Below, piece after piece: positions 43,062 to 52,659 of a stretch of DNA of 64,000 nucleotides. Positions within the stretch are counted from its first letter, which is position 1, and each line of letters begins with the position of its first letter. The notes under the pieces are model-generated. The model did not search any database, was not told the origin of the DNA, and worked only from the letters and a program-made list of their open reading frames with translations. Position numbers and translations under genes: made by a program. Source of the stretch: Microtetraspora sp. NBRC 13810. Its GTDB lineage: Bacteria; Actinomycetota; Actinomycetes; Streptosporangiales; Streptosporangiaceae. The DNA is taken from positions 109,028-173,027 of the forward strand of contig NZ_BSRQ01000008.1 of assembly GCF_030268685.1 (NCBI RefSeq), given 5' to 3'.

Positions 43062-46000
43062 TCAGGCGCGGATTCGCAGGCCCCGGGGCGTGGGGTGGAA
43101 ACCGGCGGCCTCCAGGGCGGCGGCCAGGGGCGAGTCGGCGATGGCGCCGCCGTCGGCCCGCTCCACGGTCAGCTTGCCCAGCGCCCCGTCGCGGACCGCG
43201 AGGGCGAGCGCGTCCACCGCGGGCTGGACGCGCTCGTCCTCGGTGAACGACAGCAGCGTCTTGCCGCCCCGCTCCACGTAAAGGATCAGGTGCCCGTCGA
43301 CCAGCACGACCAGCGCTCCGGCCTTGCGCCCCGGCTTGTGGGTCACCTCACCCGGATGCCCGGGCCAGGGCAGAGCCGCCCCGTACGGATTGGCGGGATC
43401 GGCCGCCGCCAGCACCACCACCCGACGAGCCCGCCGCCCCCCGGCCGGTCCGACCCCCGCACCGCCACCCGGCACCCCCGGAGGCAACGCCCCGGCCCAA
43501 GGATCATCGAACCCGCCCCCGCCACGCACGACCTCTCCAGGCAGGGGAACCCCGCTCCCAGGCATGGAAACCCCGGTCCCACCCCGCCCGACACCACCGG
43601 ACGGCCCGCCCCGATCAGGCCCGCGGCCCCACGGCCCGCCCTGCTCAAGCCCGCCGCCCCACGGCTCGCCCCGACCAGGTCCGCCGCTCCAGGGCTCGCC
43701 CTGGTCACGCTCACCGCCCCACGGCCTGCCCCGGTCATCCTCGCCGCCCCCGGCCGCGCCGCCGGCCGCCCCGCCGTCGGCCGCCCCGCCGTCGGCCGCC
43801 CCGCCGTCGGCCGCCCCGCCGCCGGCCGCCTCGGCACCGGACAGCCCGCCACGTTCGCCCCCTCCCGGGCGGGGAAGCGACGTGCTCATGGCGCGCATGC
43901 GGTCGACCGCGCCCGGCAGGGCGAACTGTGCGCCGCCGAGACCCTCGACGAAATACCCCCGGCGGCAGCGCCCGCTCTCCTCGAACACCCGCAACACCTG
44001 GTAGACGGCGGAGAACCCGCCGGGAAGGCGCTCGGCGGCGACCGCGCCCCTGGTCACCACGCCGTGCCGCTCCAGCAGCACCTCGGCCTGTGCGTGCGCC
44101 CGCTGGGTGGCGTCCGCGCCGGGCTCGGGCAGCAGCCACCATCGGCCGCTCACCGTCGGCGGCCCGCTGCGGGTCGGCAGCACGGCTCTGCGCCGCCGGG
44201 TCGAGGCCGGTCGATGAGCGGGCCGGCCCGTGCCCAGGGTCGCCCGGAGCGGAGCCAGCGTGTCCCCGGTGACCAGCCCCGCCCACACGAGATCCCACAA
44301 CGCGGCGGTCAGCGCCCCGTCATCGGGTGCCGTCGCCCGCGCCGGGGAGGCGTCCCCGCCGTGCAACGACGCGGAGAGCAGCCGGTTGGACAGCTCACGG
44401 AAGAACAGCGCCCCGCCCCCGCCCAGAAGGTCGAGAACCTCCCGGTGCAGCGGCGTCATGGTGATCTCGACCGGCACGGGCAGCAGCAGCGGGGCGGTGT
44501 CGGCGAAGTAGAGCGCGACCCAGCCGTCCCCGCCGGGCAGGGACCCCTGCCCGGCCCAGATCACCTCACCCGACGCGGTCAGCTCGTCGAGCAGGGCGGG
44601 AGAGTAACCGGGGACGCGGGAGGGCAGCACCAGCGTCTCCAGCGCGGAGGCGGGCACCGCCGCGCCCTGAAGCCGCTCGATCGCCGCCACCAGCGCGTCC
44701 ATCGCCCGCCCGGCCCCGGCCGCGGCCCTGGCGCCCCCCGCGCCGCGATCCACCGTGACGCCGTGCCACACGGGCGTGAAATCGGCCAGCGTCTCCGGCG
44801 CGACCGGCTCCACCTCCTTGCGCAACCGGGCCAGCGAGCGGCGTCTGAGCAGCCGCAACACGCCCGCGTCGCACCACTCCTCACCTCGGCCGCCGGGCCG
44901 GAACTCGCCGTTCACCACCCTGCCGGTCGCGGCCAGGCGGCGCAGCGCGTCGGTGACCACGGCGACGCCGAGCCCGAACCTCGCCGCCGCCGTGCCGGCC
45001 GGGAACGGCCCCCGGGTGCGCGCGTGCCGGGCCACCAGGTCGCCCAGCGGATCGGCCACCGGCTCCAGGAACGCCAGCGGCACCCCGACCGGCAGCGGCG
45101 CCCCCAGCGCGTCGCGCAGCCGTCCCGCGTCCTCGATCGCGGCCCACTGCTCCTGCCCGGCCACCCGGACCCTGATCGCCCGGCGCGCCCGCTCCAGCTC
45201 CTCCAGCCAGCCCGGATCGCCCTCCCGCACGCTCACGTCGGCCGCGAGCAGCGGGCCGTGCGAGCGCAGCAGGTCGGCGAGATCCTCCGTGTCGCGCAAC
45301 GGCCGGTCCAGCCGGGCCAGCTCGCGCTCGGTGTCGCCGACCACGTCGGGATCGAGCAGCTCCCGCAGGTCGGCCTGGCCGAGCAGCTCGGCCAGCAGGC
45401 TCGTGTCCAGCGCGAGCGCCTGCGCCCGCCGCTCGGCCAGCGGAGAGTCACCCTCGTACATGAACGCGCCGATGTAGTCGAACAGCAGCGACGCGGCGAA
45501 CGGCGACGCCTGCGTGGTCTCCACCTCCACCAGGCGCACCCTGCGCGCGGCGATGTCACGCATCAGGCTCACCAGGCCGGGCACGTCGAACACGTCCTGC
45601 AGGCACTCGCGCATGGTCTCCAGCACCACGGGGAACGAGCCGTAGGCCGAGGCCACGTTGAGCAGGTGGGCGGCGCGCTGGCGCTGCTGCCACAGCGGGG
45701 TACGCCGCCCGGGCGTCCGGCGTGGGAGCAGCAGCGACCTGCCCGCGCACTCGCGGAACCTGGAGGCGAACAGCGCCGACCCGCCCAGCTCCTCGACCAC
45801 GATCTGCTCGATCTCCTCGGCGTCGAACGCCGCCACGTCCGACGGCGCGCCGTCGAAGGTGTCCGGAACGCGCAGGACGATGCCGTCGTCGGAGTGGACC
45901 GTCTGCACGTCCGTGCCGTACCGCTCGCGCAGCCGCCGGCCGATCGCCAGCGCCCACGGCGCGTGGACCCGCGCCCCGTACGGCGAGTGCACCACGATCC

Positions 46001-48101
46001 GCCAGTCGCCCAGCTCGTCGTGGAAACGCTCGACCAGCAGGGTGCGGTCGTCGGGCACGTAACCGGTCGCCTCACGCTGCTCCGTGAGATAGGAGAGCAG
46101 GTTGCCCACGGCGTAGTCGTCGAGCCCGGCGGCGCGCAGCCGATCCTCACCGCCGCCGGACACCTCGCGCAGGAACGCGCCGATCGCCCGGCCCAGCTCG
46201 GCCGGCCTGCCCGGGGCGTCACCGTGCCAGAACGGCAGCTTCCCCGGCTGCCCGGGAGCCGGCGAGACGAGCACCCGATCGGCCGTGATGTCCTCGATCC
46301 GCCACGACGTCGCCCCCAGCACGAACACGTCGCCGACCCGGGACTCGTACACCATCTCCTCGTCGAGCTCGCCCACCCGGGACGCCTTCTCCCCGACGAG
46401 GAACACCCCGAACAGGCCGCGGTCGGGGATCGTGCCGCCGTTGGTGACGGCCAGCCGCTGTGCGCCGGGACGGCCGCGCAGCGTGCCGGTCACCCGGTCC
46501 CACACGACGCGCGGGCGCAGCTCGGCGAACTCCTCGCTCGGATAACGCCCCGCCAGCATGTCGAGCGTGGCCTCCAGCGCGCTCCGCGGCAGCGTGGAGT
46601 AGGGCGCGGCGCGTCTGATGACGGCCTCCAGGTCGTCGACCGTCCACTCCTCCAGTGCGGTCATGGCCACGATCTGCTGGGCCAGCACGTCGAGCGGGTT
46701 GCGCGGGTAACGCAGCTCCTCGATCTCACCCGTCTTCATCCGCTCGGCGACGACCGCCGTCTGGACCAGGTCGCCGCGGTATTTGGGGAAGATCACCCCA
46801 CGGGACACCGCGCCCACCTGGTGGCCCGCCCGGCCGATGCGCTGCAGGCCGCTCGCCACGCTCGGCGGCGCCTCCACACAGGCCACCATCTCGACCGAGC
46901 CCATGTCGATGCCGAGCTCCAGGCTGGAGGTCGCCACCACGGCGGGCAGCCGCCCGGACTTCAGCGCCTCCTCGATCTGCGCCCGCTCCTGCTTGGACAC
47001 CGACCCGTGGTGGGCGCGCACCACCTCCGGCGGGGTGCCCCCGCTCGCCCCCGCCTGCGCCATCAGCTCCGCGGGCGTGCCGAGCGACCCGCGGGGCCGC
47101 GGCGGCCCCGCCTCCGGCGGCGGATCATCCCCGCCCGCGCCGGTGCGCTCCCAGGCCAGCTCGTTGAGCCGGGTGCACAGCCGCTCGGAGAGCCGCCGCG
47201 AGTTGGCGAACACGATGGTCGAACGGTGGGCCTCGATCAGGTCGAGCAGCCGCTCCTCGACGTGCGGCCAGATGGAACGGCGACCGGACTCGGGCCGCCA
47301 GGCATCCCCCTCCTCGCCGGGGGCGCCGGACTCCACCGGGCGGTCGAGCTCGGTCATGTCCTCGATCGGGACGATGACGTCGACCTCGATGACCTTGTCG
47401 GAGGGAGGCTGCACCACGGTCGCCGGGCGGGTGCCGCCGAGGAACGCGGCCACCTCGCTCACCGGCCGCACGGTGGCCGACAGTCCGATGCGCTGCGCCG
47501 GTCGCTCCAGCAGCGCGTCGAGCCGCTCCAGGCTCAGCGCGAGATGCGCGCCGCGCTTGGTCGCCGCCACGGCGTGCACCTCGTCGACGATCACCGTCTC
47601 CACGGTGCCGAGCGCTTCGCGCGCCTGGCTGGTCAGCAGCAGGAACAACGACTCGGGCGTGGTGATGAGGACGTCGGAGGGCCTGGCCCCGAACCGCCTG
47701 CGGTCCTCGGCGGGCGTGTCGCCCGAGCGGATCGCCACCGAGATCTCCGGCACCGGCAGGCCGAGCCGCCGCGCCGTCTGCTTCATCCCGGTCAGCGGCG
47801 CGCGCAGGTTGCGCTCCACGTCGACCGCGAGCGCCTTGAGCGGCGACACGTAGAGAACCCGGCAGCCCCGCCGCGCCTCCCGCTCCGCCTCCCCGGCGGC
47901 GTGCTCGGCGGCCAGCCGGTCGAGCGCCCACAGGAACGCGGCCAGCGTCTTGCCCGAACCGGTGGGCGCCACCACGAGCGTGTTGTCGCCGCGCGCGATC
48001 GACGCCCAGGCCCCCTCCTGGGCGGGCGTGGGCGCGGCGAAGGCACCGGTGAACCATGCCCTGGTCATCTCGGTGAAGTGGTCGAGCGCCGATCCGGTCA
48101 C
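43062..48101 (-). CDS. lhr: Large ATP-dependent helicase Lhr
   Basis: 1679-residue superfamily 2 helicase. Walker A APTGSGKT at 45-52, DEVH box (VIVDEVHAV) at about 170, the second RecA domain with HRIGRAGHQ-like motif VI (LQRIGRAGHQVG), then the Lhr-specific winged helix, beta-barrel and C-terminal domains. It acts in DNA repair and RNA-DNA unwinding. GTG 48101 starts the conserved part; ATG 48212 would leave only 12 bp to the divergent VOC gene. Residues about 1412-1557 are a Gly/Pro/Trp-rich insertion built of short repeats, absent from ordinary Lhr proteins. Confidence 0.92.
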   Translation of the reverse strand: MTGSALDHFTEMTRAWFTGAFAAPTPAQEGAWASIARGDNTLVVAPTGSGKTLAAFLWALDRLAAEHAAGEAEREARRGCRVLYVSPLKALAVDVERNLRAPLTGMKQTARRLGLPVPEISVAIRSGDTPAEDRRRFGARPSDVLITTPESLFLLLTSQAREALGTVETVIVDEVHAVAATKRGAHLALSLERLDALLERPAQRIGLSATVRPVSEVAAFLGGTRPATVVQPPSDKVIEVDVIVPIEDMTELDRPVESGAPGEEGDAWRPESGRRSIWPHVEERLLDLIEAHRSTIVFANSRRLSERLCTRLNELAWERTGAGGDDPPPEAGPPRPRGSLGTPAELMAQAGASGGTPPEVVRAHHGSVSKQERAQIEEALKSGRLPAVVATSSLELGIDMGSVEMVACVEAPPSVASGLQRIGRAGHQVGAVSRGVIFPKYRGDLVQTAVVAERMKTGEIEELRYPRNPLDVLAQQIVAMTALEEWTVDDLEAVIRRAAPYSTLPRSALEATLDMLAGRYPSEEFAELRPRVVWDRVTGTLRGRPGAQRLAVTNGGTIPDRGLFGVFLVGEKASRVGELDEEMVYESRVGDVFVLGATSWRIEDITADRVLVSPAPGQPGKLPFWHGDAPGRPAELGRAIGAFLREVSGGGEDRLRAAGLDDYAVGNLLSYLTEQREATGYVPDDRTLLVERFHDELGDWRIVVHSPYGARVHAPWALAIGRRLRERYGTDVQTVHSDDGIVLRVPDTFDGAPSDVAAFDAEEIEQIVVEELGGSALFASRFRECAGRSLLLPRRTPGRRTPLWQQRQRAAHLLNVASAYGSFPVVLETMRECLQDVFDVPGLVSLMRDIAARRVRLVEVETTQASPFAASLLFDYIGAFMYEGDSPLAERRAQALALDTSLLAELLGQADLRELLDPDVVGDTERELARLDRPLRDTEDLADLLRSHGPLLAADVSVREGDPGWLEELERARRAIRVRVAGQEQWAAIEDAGRLRDALGAPLPVGVPLAFLEPVADPLGDLVARHARTRGPFPAGTAAARFGLGVAVVTDALRRLAATGRVVNGEFRPGGRGEEWCDAGVLRLLRRRSLARLRKEVEPVAPETLADFTPVWHGVTVDRGAGGARAAAGAGRAMDALVAAIERLQGAAVPASALETLVLPSRVPGYSPALLDELTASGEVIWAGQGSLPGGDGWVALYFADTAPLLLPVPVEITMTPLHREVLDLLGGGGALFFRELSNRLLSASLHGGDASPARATAPDDGALTAALWDLVWAGLVTGDTLAPLRATLGTGRPAHRPASTRRRRAVLPTRSGPPTVSGRWWLLPEPGADATQRAHAQAEVLLERHGVVTRGAVAAERLPGGFSAVYQVLRVFEESGRCRRGYFVEGLGGAQFALPGAVDRMRAMSTSLPRPGGGERGGLSGAEAAGGGAADGGAADGGAADGGAAGGAAGGGEDDRGRPWGGERDQGEPWSGGPGRGEPWGGGLEQGGPWGRGPDRGGPSGGVGRGGTGVSMPGSGVPLPGEVVRGGGGFDDPWAGALPPGVPGGGAGVGPAGGRRARRVVVLAAADPANPYGAALPWPGHPGEVTHKPGRKAGALVVLVDGHLILYVERGGKTLLSFTEDERVQPAVDALALAVRDGALGKLTVERADGGAIADSPLAAALEAAGFHPTPRGLRIRA
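43764..43823. repeat. 15-bp tandem repeat within lhr
   Basis: Four consecutive copies of GGCCGCCCCGCCGTC (last copy with one change), encoding Gly-Gly-Ala-Ala-Asp repeats on the minus strand. Next to it, 43620-43735 holds about five degenerate 30-33 bp units that encode RG-x-PW-x-GG-like decapeptides. Confidence 0.85.
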
Positions 48102-48223
48102 CGTTTCATCATGCAACGCGCCACCGACAGAAACGGCCGCCGGCCGTACGGGGAGGGGCGCGGAGGAGATTGTCACGACGCTGAGAGGTTCGTCGAGCAC
48201 GATCGCGGACATACAGCTCGGGT

Positions 48224-48712
48224 ATGAGCATCGACTACGAGGCCATAGCGGCATCGCGTGACCGGATCAGGGCAAGACGCCTGAACGGCCACCGATCACG
48301 AAGCAGCGCGCGAGGACTCCACCATTTCGCCCTTGTCTGCTCCGACGTCGAGCGGACGATCGAGTTCTACCAGGACCTCCTGGAATTCCCCCTCACCGAG
48401 ATCTTCGAAAACCGTGACTACCCCGGTTCCAACCACTTCTTCTTCGACATCGGCAACGGCAACCTGCTGGCGTTCTTCGACTTCCCCGGTCTCGACCTCG
48501 GCCCCTACCAGGAGGTCCTCGGCGGGCTGCACCACATCGCGATCTCGGTCGATCCCTCCACCTGGGAGCGGCTGCGCGGCAAGCTGGAGGCGGCCGGGTT
48601 GCCGCACCAGATCGAGAGCGGCGCCTCGATCTACTTCCGCGACCCCGACGGGGCCCGCGTCGAGCTGCTCGCCGACCCCCTCGGCGAGATGTACGGCTCG
48701 CACGTGCTCTGA
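48224..48712 (+). CDS. VOC (glyoxalase/bleomycin resistance/dioxygenase) superfamily protein
   Basis: 162 residues. A basic N-terminal tail of about 30 residues is followed by one VOC unit: GLHHFALVCSDVERTIEFYQDLL, then NHFFFDIGNGNLLAFF, GLHHIAISV and YFRDPDGARVELLADP. His33-34, His111-112 and the Glu in VELLAD are candidate metal ligands. The specific reaction is unknown. Divergent from lhr; a hairpin follows its stop. Confidence 0.88.
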   Translation: MSIDYEAIAASRDRIRARRLNGHRSRSSARGLHHFALVCSDVERTIEFYQDLLEFPLTEIFENRDYPGSNHFFFDIGNGNLLAFFDFPGLDLGPYQEVLGGLHHIAISVDPSTWERLRGKLEAAGLPHQIESGASIYFRDPDGARVELLADPLGEMYGSHVL

Positions 48713-48719
48713 CCCGCCG

Positions 48720-48740
48720 CCGAGCCCTCCGGCGGCTCGG
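48720..48740 (+). terminator. Short hairpin after the VOC gene
   Basis: CCGAGCC (48720-48726) and GGCTCGG (48734-48740) with a 7-nt loop, 8 bp after the stop codon. Confidence 0.5.
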
Positions 48741-48795
48741 ACGGCCCGGCCGGTCCCGGTTCGTCCCCCGGGCTCATCGCTCCCGCCGGCGTCCC

Positions 48796-49002
48796 TCAGC
48801 GGCGGGAGCGCCGCCCGGCCCCCTCCGGATCGGCGGCCCGCCGCCCGGCGCGCTCGGCCTTCGCCCGGGCCACCCCGTCGCGCAGTTGCGCGGTGAACCT
48901 CCGCCGCCGCGCCCGGCGCCCCAGCCTCTCCACGCGGGTGAGCCTGGTCGCGGGGGAGAAGGCGATCGCGAAGAGGACACCTGTGAGCGACGGTTTCGGC
49001 AT
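48796..49002 (-). CDS. Small basic hypothetical protein
   Basis: 68 residues: a hydrophobic start (KPSLTGVLFAIAFSPATRL) then a strongly basic Arg/Ala-rich remainder. I do not recognise it. The composition looks protein-like and GGAGGG lies about 13 nt before the ATG, farther than usual. Competing minus-strand frame 48774-49094 lacks any sign of coding. It could also be chance in high-GC DNA. Confidence 0.4.
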   Translation of the reverse strand: MPKPSLTGVLFAIAFSPATRLTRVERLGRRARRRRFTAQLRDGVARAKAERAGRRAADPEGAGRRSRR

Positions 49003-49148
49003 GGGTGGGGTCTACCCTCCAAGCGGCCCGCCTCAAGCCTGCCGTACTCCGACGGCGGGCGAGAACGGCCCCGCGAAGCCCGCGAAACGGACACGAGGCG
49101 TCCCGGGTCACGGCCCTTTCACGTTGCGGCCGGACCCATACTTGAAGG

Positions 49149-49343
49149 ATGCGCCTGACGGATTTCTGGAACCGGATGAACACCCACTTCGGTGAGACGT
49201 ACGCGGAGTCGTGGTCTCGTGACTTCGTGCTCTCCGAGCTGGGCGGGCGCACCGTGTCGCAGGCGCTGGCCGAGGGCGAGTCGGCCAAGACCGTGTGGCG
49301 CGCGGTCTGCGCCGTGGCCGACGTCGACCCCAGGCTGCGCTGA
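49149..49343 (+). CDS. DUF3046 protein
   Basis: 64 residues: MRLTDFWNRMNTHFGETYAE at the start and ELGGRTVSQALAEGESAKTVWRAVC, matching the small DUF3046 family found next to recA in many actinobacteria. The function is unknown. The conserved neighbourhood supports both this call and the recA region assignment. Confidence 0.88.
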   Translation: MRLTDFWNRMNTHFGETYAESWSRDFVLSELGGRTVSQALAEGESAKTVWRAVCAVADVDPRLR

Positions 49344-49347
49344 CCGC

Positions 49348-49620
49348 TCACGGCCTGTCGGAGAGCAGTTTCCTGATCAGATCGGCGGTCTGCCCGGGAT
49401 TGCCGGTGCCCTCCTGGCCGTCGGGCGACCACAGGAAGAGCCAGCCGTCCGCCGAGGGAGTGGCGAAGACGATGGTCTGCCTGCCCGTGCCAGGGCACCA
49501 GATCCACAGGACGGGGGCCGTCTCGCCCCCGAGCATCCGGCCGACGAGCCCGCGATCGGGGAGACGGGCGGCCAAGGCTTGTAGATGGACACGGCGTTGC
49601 TCGGCGAACGTGCTGGTCAC
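49348..49620 (-). CDS. Conserved-looking hypothetical protein
   Basis: 90 residues, TSTFAEQRRVHLQALAARLP at the start and a middle part with alternating hydrophobic strands (VLWIWCPGTGRQTIVFAT, GWLFLWSPDG). Composition and codon use look genuine. The function is not recognised. Start GTG 49620. Convergent with DUF3046 with only a 4-bp gap. Confidence 0.6.
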   Translation of the reverse strand: MTSTFAEQRRVHLQALAARLPDRGLVGRMLGGETAPVLWIWCPGTGRQTIVFATPSADGWLFLWSPDGQEGTGNPGQTADLIRKLLSDRP

Positions 49621-49744
49621 GTGGGCACCCCAAGGTCGTCTCCATTAAGGATCTCCCCAGCTCAGCCCGCTTACAACAGCCGGGAGCACAATGTCCGGGA
49701 ATGTCGCTCCGCGGATGGTCCCGGAGTGCGTGTTCGGCGGACGA

Positions 49745-49767
49745 TCGAACAGCCGTTCGGCTATATT
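49745..49767 (+). promoter_or_regulatory. LexA (SOS) box and -10 element of recA
   Basis: TCGAACAGCCGTTCGG (49745-49760) matches the actinobacterial SOS box TCGAAC-N4-GTTCGA at all but the last base. TATATT (49762-49767) follows at once as a likely -10, so LexA would block polymerase. About 100 bp before the recA start. Confidence 0.8.
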
Positions 49768-49866
49768 GGGGGAGGCCGACTCCGGTGCCCGCCGGAAAAT
49801 GTCGGTGGCACCCCGTAGCTTTCACGCGACGGAAACGACAGACCACGACCCTCCTGGGGGCATCCA

Positions 49867-51003
49867 ATGGCAGCCAACGACCGCGAGAAGGCCCTTGAGA
49901 CGGCACTCGCCCAGATCGAGCGCCAGTTCGGCAAAGGCTCGGTCATGCGCCTCGGTGACGAGACACGAGCTCCCATCGAGGTGATCCCGACCGGTTCCAT
50001 CGCGCTCGACGTGGCGCTCGGCATCGGCGGTTTCCCTCGTGGCCGGATCGTGGAGGTCTACGGGCCCGAGTCCAGCGGTAAGACCACCGTCGCCCTGCAC
50101 GCGGTGGCCAGCGCGCAGCGCGCGGGCGGCATCGCGGCGTTCATCGACGCCGAGCACGCCCTCGACCCCGAATACGCCAAGAAGCTCGGCGTCGACACCG
50201 ACGCCCTCCTGGTCTCCCAGCCCGACACCGGCGAGCAGGCGCTGGAGATCGCCGACATGCTGATCCGCTCCGGCGCGGTCGACATCATCGTCATCGACTC
50301 CGTGGCCGCGCTGGTGCCCAAGGCCGAGATCGAGGGCGAGATGGGCGACAGCCACGTCGGCCTCCAGGCCCGCCTGATGTCCCAGGCCCTGCGGAAGGTC
50401 GCCGGCGCCCTCAACAACACCGGCACCACCGCCATCTTCATCAACCAGCTCCGCGAGAAGATCGGCGTCATGTTCGGCAGCCCGGAGACCACGACCGGTG
50501 GCAAGGCGCTCAAGTTCTACGCCTCCATCCGGCTCGACGTCCGGCGCATCGAGACGCTGAAGGACGGCACCGAGCCCGTCGGCAACCGCACCCGGGTCAA
50601 GGTCGTCAAGAACAAGATGGCACCCCCCTTCCGCCAGGCCGACTTCGACATCCTCTACGGCATGGGCATCTCGCGTGAGGGCGGGCTCATCGACATGGGC
50701 GTGGAGCACGGCTTCGTGCGCAAGTCCGGCGCCTGGTACACCTACGAGGGCGACCAGCTCGGCCAGGGCAAGGAAAACGCGCGTAACTTCCTGAAGAGCC
50801 ACCCCGACATCGCCAACGAGGTCGAGAAGAAGATCAAGGAGAAGCTCGGCGTAGGCCCGCGCATCGACGCCCCCGCGGAGCCGGTCCCCGCGCCGGCCGC
50901 CGGAGCGACCTCCACGGCCACGGCAGCCCCCCGGGCCACCGCCGCGGCCGCACGTGGCAAGGCTGCCGCCGCCGCGACGGCGCCCAAGCCGGGTGACGTC
51001 TGA
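49867..51003 (+). CDS. recA: Recombinase A
   Basis: 378 residues. Strand exchange and LexA-cleavage coprotease. [10 protein letters not shown] near the N-terminus, P-loop GPESSGKT at about 66-73, the Walker B region [13 protein letters not shown], the L2 loop [22 protein letters not shown], and an Ala/Pro-rich C-terminal tail. ATG 49867 is the first start compatible with family alignment. recX follows after 15 bp, the classical regulator pair. Confidence 0.98.
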   Translation: MAANDREKALETALAQIERQFGKGSVMRLGDETRAPIEVIPTGSIALDVALGIGGFPRGRIVEVYGPESSGKTTVALHAVASAQRAGGIAAFIDAEHALDPEYAKKLGVDTDALLVSQPDTGEQALEIADMLIRSGAVDIIVIDSVAALVPKAEIEGEMGDSHVGLQARLMSQALRKVAGALNNTGTTAIFINQLREKIGVMFGSPETTTGGKALKFYASIRLDVRRIETLKDGTEPVGNRTRVKVVKNKMAPPFRQADFDILYGMGISREGGLIDMGVEHGFVRKSGAWYTYEGDQLGQGKENARNFLKSHPDIANEVEKKIKEKLGVGPRIDAPAEPVPAPAAGATSTATAAPRATAAAARGKAAAAATAPKPGDV

Positions 51004-51018
51004 TCGGCGTGACCGTAG

Positions 51019-52254
51019 ATGGCGGTGAGCGATCCCCGTGGCCCCTCTGACGAGACAGGGCCACGGGACTGGGGAGCATGGCCCGACATCCCACCGGGCC
51101 CCACGGCTCCCATAACCCGAGACGCCCCGGCCGACCTGGCCGACTCGGACGACCCGGAGGGTTCGGCCCCGGCGTGGCCACAGGGTCCGCTGGGGTGGGA
51201 CGAGCCGGGGTGGGACGAGCCGAGGCCGGACGCATGGGGTGGCCCCGGACGCGGTGGCCCCGGACGCGGTGGTCTCGGATGGGGCGGGCCGGGGGAGGGC
51301 GCCGCCGGTCCGGAGCCGGAGAGACAGCGCAAGGGCCGCCGGACGGCCCGTGGCCGAGGGTCCGCGCCTGAGGGAACCCCGGGGCGGGGTACGTCCCGCG
51401 CGTGGGACGCGTTCCTCGGCCGGGACGAAGCCGCCGAGCCCCGAGTCGGCGAGCCTGGAGCCGGGGAGTTCGGAGCCGACGAGTACGCGGGTGGCGGAGC
51501 ACAGGCCGGTCGTGCGAAGGCCGGTGATGCCGGTGGCTTGTGGCGTGGTGGCGACGCGGGCGCGCGGGACGGTGCTCGGGAAACCGGCAGGTCGCGACGC
51601 GGCCGGGGAGCGAAAGCGCGGGGAGTCGAAGACCGGGGAGCGAAGGTACAAGGAGTCGAGGACTGGGGAGTCGAAGAGCGGGGAGCCGAAGGGGACGGCT
51701 GGGGAGGCGGCCGGTCACGGCGTCGCGGGGGAGCGGGGGCGGATCGGCCAGAAGACGGTGATCCGCAGGCCGTGGCCCGGGCCATCTGCCTGCGGCTGCT
51801 CACCATGGCGCCGCGGACCCGGGCACAGCTCGCGGAGGCGCTGCGGAAGCGGGAGGTGCCCGACGACGCGGCCGAGGCGGTGCTCGCCCGCTTCTCCGAC
51901 GTCGGCCTGATCGACGACGCGGCGTTCGCCGACGCCTGGGTGAGCTCGCGTCACGCCGGGCGCGGCCTGGCACGGCGGGCCCTCGCCGCCGAGCTGCGCC
52001 ACCGGGGCGTGGACGACGACACGGTGCGCGACGCGGTGGACCGTCTCGACCCCGACCAGGAGGTGGAGACGGCCAGGCGGCTCGTCGCTCGCAAGATGGC
52101 GTCAACTCGCGGCCTTGACCCCGCGCCGCGCACTCGCCGCCTCGTCGGGATGCTCGCCCGAAAGGGATATTCCGCTGGGCTGGCTTTCCGGGTGGTCCGC
52201 GAGGCACTGGAGAGCGAAGGAGCCGAAGTCGCCGAGGATGAATTCTTCGAGTGA
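51019..52254 (+). CDS. recX: RecX regulatory protein with long N-terminal extension
   Basis: 411 residues. Only the last 165 or so (from AVARAICLRLLTMAPRTRAQ to the C-terminus; VPDDAAEAVLARFSDVGLIDDAAFADAW is read at 51858-51941) are RecX, the small inhibitor of RecA filaments. The first roughly 247 residues are a low-complexity region rich in Gly, Arg, Asp, Glu and Trp, with short repeats (GPGRGGPGRGGLGWGG; RGVED-like units at 51607-51690). Codon third-position bias continues throughout, so it is probably translated; a shorter start cannot be excluded, since GTG codons occur inside. Confidence 0.88.
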   Translation: MAVSDPRGPSDETGPRDWGAWPDIPPGPTAPITRDAPADLADSDDPEGSAPAWPQGPLGWDEPGWDEPRPDAWGGPGRGGPGRGGLGWGGPGEGAAGPEPERQRKGRRTARGRGSAPEGTPGRGTSRAWDAFLGRDEAAEPRVGEPGAGEFGADEYAGGGAQAGRAKAGDAGGLWRGGDAGARDGARETGRSRRGRGAKARGVEDRGAKVQGVEDWGVEERGAEGDGWGGGRSRRRGGAGADRPEDGDPQAVARAICLRLLTMAPRTRAQLAEALRKREVPDDAAEAVLARFSDVGLIDDAAFADAWVSSRHAGRGLARRALAAELRHRGVDDDTVRDAVDRLDPDQEVETARRLVARKMASTRGLDPAPRTRRLVGMLARKGYSAGLAFRVVREALESEGAEVAEDEFFE

Positions 52255-52659
52255 CGGAGAGTGAGAGAGACACGGTTTCATCAAGGTTTCACGGTGCGAA
52301 GATCCAAAGGTCGCCGCAGGTTAGGGTGTGGCCAGATGTCTCCTTTGAGGTGTGCCGTTCCAAGGAGCGGAACCGTGGGAAACTGCCCCGTCAGGCTTCC
52401 TTTGCTTGCTCGTGGCCTGTTTGACACCTAATCTCGACGGCAGTGAGGAGTTACTCCGCGCTGTGCGGATTGCCATAACGGTGAACTTCGGACGAGCAAG
52501 CTCGACTGGATGAAGAAGACACGGTGCCGGTCGTCACGATCGGTGCCCAGTCCATTGCGGGTTGATATTTGTCCTGGTGAAGCCACCGGTTGGTTTTCCC
52601 GCGCCGTGTTTGTGGCACCTCGCTGTTGAGTGCTGCGACGCGAGGAGGGTTCGGCGCGC
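52255..52659. other. 405-bp gap between recX and rny
   Basis: Lower GC than its surroundings and no credible gene on either strand. A TTGACA hexamer at 52421-52426 could be a -35, but I see no good -10 at the right distance. GAGGAGGG (52652-52659 region) serves rny. A long leader for rny is possible. No tRNA or terminator seen. Confidence 0.5.

Noticed and set aside
42894..48227. A 1777-codon open frame on the plus strand opposite lhr
   Set aside because: It is the antisense shadow of the well-supported helicase gene; its translation is low-complexity Arg/His/Gln-rich with no domain. Such long shadows are expected at this GC content.
52421..52449. Housekeeping promoter for rny from TTGACA
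   Set aside because: No acceptable -10 hexamer 16-19 nt downstream, so it is noted only as a possible -35.
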